Origin: Cliona cf. orientalis
Lineage: Eukaryota > Porifera > Demospongiae > Clionaida > Clionaidae
Assembly (NCBI GenBank): GCA_963930775.1
Contig: OZ005706.1
Coordinates: forward strand, 5,762,546-5,826,545
Direction of reading: 5' to 3'
DNA length: 64,000 nucleotides
Both the position numbers and the translations under genes were made by a program. This document shows, piece after piece, positions 44,617 to 64,000 of this stretch; the stretch's first letter is position 1, and every line of letters starts with the position of its first letter. The notes beneath the pieces are model-generated. The model did not search any database. It was not told the origin of the DNA and saw only the letters and a list, made by a program, of their open reading frames with translations.

Positions 44617-44870
44617 CAATCACTGCAGGCATCTCCAATCAAATTGGATGTTTGGTGCGTGAGTGAGAGGTGGGATGGGAGGATCGATAAAGTCCCAAGT
44701 GCTGTTCTTTCCAAACTCGCTCTCCTGACACACACAAAGTCCACAGTAGGGGATCTTCTGGACAATCTTGGTCAGCTCCTGGGCGGTCCGGTGCGGGGCT
44801 GAGCTCCAACTAGCTGTCTGGTACAAGCCTCCAGCATAGCAGGCTAGGGTGACCAACAACATCATGTTCC
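44617..44870 (-). pseudogene. UBASH3 3' fragment behind gene E (shortest)
   Basis: A minus-strand remnant of the last ~75 codons: AQELTKIVQKIPYCGLCVC, EFGKNSTWDFIDPPIPPLTH and FDWRCLQ. It stops short of the common breakpoint, at about 44,870, and marks the right edge of the duplicated cluster. Confidence 0.75.
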
Positions 44871-44888
44871 TATATACATTCATTGCAA

Positions 44889-45049
44889 ATTGGGCAGGAA
44901 AGAGTGTACCCCTACACTCTTTCTTGCCTGAAAAACGGACGCAAGGTCCAAGTGTACATCCACACTAAATTTAGACTATGTCTGCCTCCGTTTTTCAGGC
45001 AGGAAAGAGTGTACCCCCTAGTACACTCTTTCCTGCCAGTTAGAATGGA
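44889..45049. repeat. Compound palindrome (GGCAGGAAAGAGTGTAC)
   Basis: Two hairpins built from GGCAGGAAAGAGTGTAC and its complement bracket a GCCTGAAAAACGGA...TCCGTTTTTCAGGC stem. It lies between the cluster and the kinase gene, just upstream of the kinase start. It is a small MITE or nested pair. Confidence 0.6.
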
Positions 45050-45170
45050 CGTGGTTATCTAAAATTAGTGTAATTTTATCCACACCCTCGCAAAATACGG
45101 GTGGGTGGAGCTAAAAATCGCGAATGTCTCGCTTCACGTTTGGGAGCACGGACGTACTACTATATCATCT

Positions 45171-55824
<10,654 letters not shown>

Positions 55825-56189
55825 CACACCTAGTAATACTACAATAATATTATCATAAAATTAATAATTATGATTCCACCACTAGCTGATATACTCTTGG
55901 CCATAGCTAGGACTCTAAAAATTTTTTTGGTTGCTGTAGAGAATGCCATCTGTGCATGTGAATAATATCTAGACAATGCAAGAACAGCAACATGCACTTT
56001 TGGGGAATGGAGCCTACTCGATCTCTAAGCTCGAAGATCCACACAGTACACAATGCATTGGAATTCCGTATCTACCCTGCTATTGGCCATCATTCTCTAC
56101 AATGGCGATGATCATTTACTGCCAAATAAAACATGAGCTATGCATAATAATAATATTATTATACAATGTGGAGAAGACAGACGATGCCA
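55825..56189. other. Convergent intergenic space after the kinase gene
   Basis: A/T-rich. It lies between the kinase stop and the stop codon of the opposite-strand ASH gene. I see no gene or repeat in it. Confidence 0.5.
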
Positions 56190-62338
<6,149 letters not shown>

Positions 62339-62975
62339 CTACATGTATATGTATGAGGGGAATTACGTACAATAGATCAGCACATATACGTAATTTCTAT
62401 TTAGATTTTGATCTGATTAGAAAAGTAATGTACACAAGCATGATATTGTAGGTAGGATGAGCCTTGGAGAACCAATCGATTGATATGCTTTAGTTGCTAT
62501 GGTTGTTACAAGGATGAAATCAATGTGAAATGTAGCAGGGATTCCCCCAGAACAGAATCCAAACCGGGTGCTTAATGATATTCATAGGCTTTTAATTAAG
62601 TTGTGGCTTTAAACTCCACCCATTTCTTTGATGTTTATCCAATTAGCCCAAAGTCAAACCGGGTGGCCCACCCTGATTCAGGTATGCTGGGGGAAATACT
62701 GATGTAGTAAGACACATTGCCAATGCAGTAAGCTTTAAAAATTAATACTTCTACCACACCCACTCAGGCCATATAGGGTTTTATCAACTTCTGAATCATA
62801 GACTAATGTATTACGAAAACATCTCTATTGGCCTATTCTCATGATAGTAACATTCACTATTCTAAAATCTTTCTGTTTTTCTCATCAGTAAACATTATAC
62901 AATGCCTGTAGCTACAAAATCAAATTAAGTTTGTATCTGGCTCACTGCAAAAAAAAAAAGAAGAAAATATCAGCC
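62339..62975. other. Gap between the ASH gene exons and the beta-helix gene
   Basis: I see no exon with convincing splice sites and no repeat with clear ends. It may hold the promoter of the + strand gene; AAGAAAATATCAGCC directly precedes its ATG. Confidence 0.4.
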
Positions 62976-64000
62976 ATGGCCAAGGTACATGTAGTTACTG
63001 CGGTCATGTTGGGAAGTGTTCTACTGGTGAACTATATCACTAATCCACACTCAGATGATGATACTACTGTGGCTAACAATTCTTATTACGTCATACCAGC
63101 AGCATCCAGTGGAACTCCATGTCCATTCCCTGCAGAACCAGCTGCTGCCCTCGCACTCGAGGATTATGCAAATCAACTGGACACACACTTTACTAACAAC
63201 ACTGTATTCTACTTTTGTCCAGGGATTCATCAACTAAATGCAAGCATAGAACTGATCAGTGTGCACAATTTTACTATGCAAGGCTTGCCAGGAAACGAAA
63301 CGGTCCTTATCGTACTTGATCCGCTGGTCAATATCACCTGGGATAACTGCTATAATGTTGAGATCTCTTTCATTTCTTTCCAACTGACAGGCTATTTCTC
63401 TTACAGCATTGCCTTTGGAGAAAGCTTCTTTGTTAGACTGTTCAATATCACTGTTCTTGGGAGTGAAATCAAAGGTCAAAGTGCCATTACAATCCACAAT
63501 AGCTCGCTGGTTATCGCCGATTCCACATTTATCAGAATCTATGGGTATATTGGAGCAGCGCTTGCGATTTTTGATTCCAGTGTTGTCATATTTACTGGTC
63601 ACAATTTTTTCAAGAACAATAAGGCAAAATTCGGAGGTGCTGTATATTCAGCAGAAAGCATACTAATTTTGAATGGAACTAACCTTTTTATGAACAATTC
63701 CGGTACCACATATGGAGGAGGAATGGAAGCCATCCTTAGTTATGTCACATTCGCTGGAACTGCGCTATTTGTTGGAAATTATGCTATAATGGGTGCATCA
63801 GTATTCAGCATTGACAGTAAACTAACAATGAAAGGAAATGCGAAATTTGAACTGAACTTTGGTTATTTTGGGGCAGGAATAGCACTAATAGGAACATCAA
63901 AGCTAGTCCTTATTCCACCCACTAACCTGATATTCATTCAAAATTATGCCAAAATTGCAGGGGCTGCACTCTATATTCAAAATGATAACTGTCCAGCTCA
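62976..64000 (+). CDS. Secreted or membrane right-handed beta-helix protein (5' part, open to window end)
   Basis: The start ATG at 62,976 is followed by a hydrophobic signal or anchor (VVTAVMLGSVLLVNYI). The frame then stays open for 341 codons without an intron and leaves the window. After an Asp-rich spacer and CPFPAEPA come repeated short strands (FTMQGLPGNETVLIVLD, SLVIADSTFIR, SVVIFTGHNFFKNNKAKFGG, TNLFMNNSGTTYGGG). The alternation of N-rich turns with FxxNxAxxGGA motifs is that of parallel beta-helix or Pmp-type repeats, found in large families of sponge and chlamydial surface proteins. Many NxT/S sites suggest glycosylation. The role is unknown; cell-surface recognition is a guess. 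No N-terminal enzyme motif is seen. Confidence 0.75.
   Translation, partial: MAKVHVVTAVMLGSVLLVNYITNPHSDDDTTVANNSYYVIPAASSGTPCPFPAEPAAALALEDYANQLDTHFTNNTVFYFCPGIHQLNASIELISVHNFTMQGLPGNETVLIVLDPLVNITWDNCYNVEISFISFQLTGYFSYSIAFGESFFVRLFNITVLGSEIKGQSAITIHNSSLVIADSTFIRIYGYIGAALAIFDSSVVIFTGHNFFKNNKAKFGGAVYSAESILILNGTNLFMNNSGTTYGGGMEAILSYVTFAGTALFVGNYAIMGASVFSIDSKLTMKGNAKFELNFGYFGAGIALIGTSKLVLIPPTNLIFIQNYAKIAGAALYIQNDNCPA

Noticed and set aside
63234-63602. 122-codon minus-strand frame at the window end
   Set aside because: Antisense shadow of the beta-helix gene, whose + strand frame is far longer and has a signal sequence.

Overview
The window looks like demosponge nuclear DNA, A/T-rich with short introns and GT-AG splice sites. 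The evidence is the gene content: a Sema/PSI/IPT receptor tyrosine kinase, a UBASH3-type histidine phosphatase, a TOMM40 fragment, an ASH-domain cilium-type protein and a sponge-style beta-helix surface protein. It also has a very high load of short inverted-repeat transposons. I name no species.

About 1-44,900 is a tandem cluster of five related genes on the + strand (A: before the window to 5,918; B: 15,983-21,316; C: 26,065-31,178; D: 32,973-37,329; E: 39,432-43,628). The shared plan is an N-terminal hydrophobic segment ending in a 2A-like motif (GDVELNPGP), a short linker, a Death domain, Ser/Thr-rich linkers, a conserved ~250-residue domain I cannot name, an acidic linker and an ankyrin-repeat exon. 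Spliced exon models of B and D are open throughout (1,037 and 1,021 codons). A is split by a DNA transposon. C and E carry frameshifts or stops. If the 2A motif works, each mRNA gives two proteins: a small membrane or signal piece and a free Death-ANK protein starting with Pro. B and D have a long multi-pass leader, C and E a 40-residue signal-like leader. This is the most unusual system in the window.

Downstream of each cluster gene, on the opposite strand, lies the 3' end of a UBASH3-like gene. Behind A there are two longer copies (6,237-9,180) made by a 1.6-kb tandem duplication. Behind B, C and D there are fragments of about 500 bp cut at one identical breakpoint, and a shorter one follows E. 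The duplication unit (about 6.3-6.7 kb) is therefore gene plus UBASH3 stub. Two TOMM40 exons (9,749-10,375) sit beside them without the rest of the gene.

Between A and B is a 4-kb inverted-repeat element (11,080-15,082) whose arms are 80-bp minisatellites. Downstream of B is a six-unit array of a 440-bp repeat (21,691-24,309), also found inverted in gene A.

45,171-55,824 is a complete-looking MET/plexin-like receptor tyrosine kinase gene in about 25 exons. This copy has a MITE in a Sema exon and a 2-bp shift in its first exon. 56,190-62,338 (-) is part of an ASH-domain gene resembling DLEC1. 62,976-64,000 (+) starts a single-exon secreted or membrane beta-helix protein that runs off the window.

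At least 15 MITE-like insertions are present. Many are dated and bounded by empty sites in the paralogous cluster copies, which gives clear target duplications (TA, TTA, 5, 7 and 9 bp). No rRNA, tRNA or CRISPR array was found, and I saw no retrovirus-like element.
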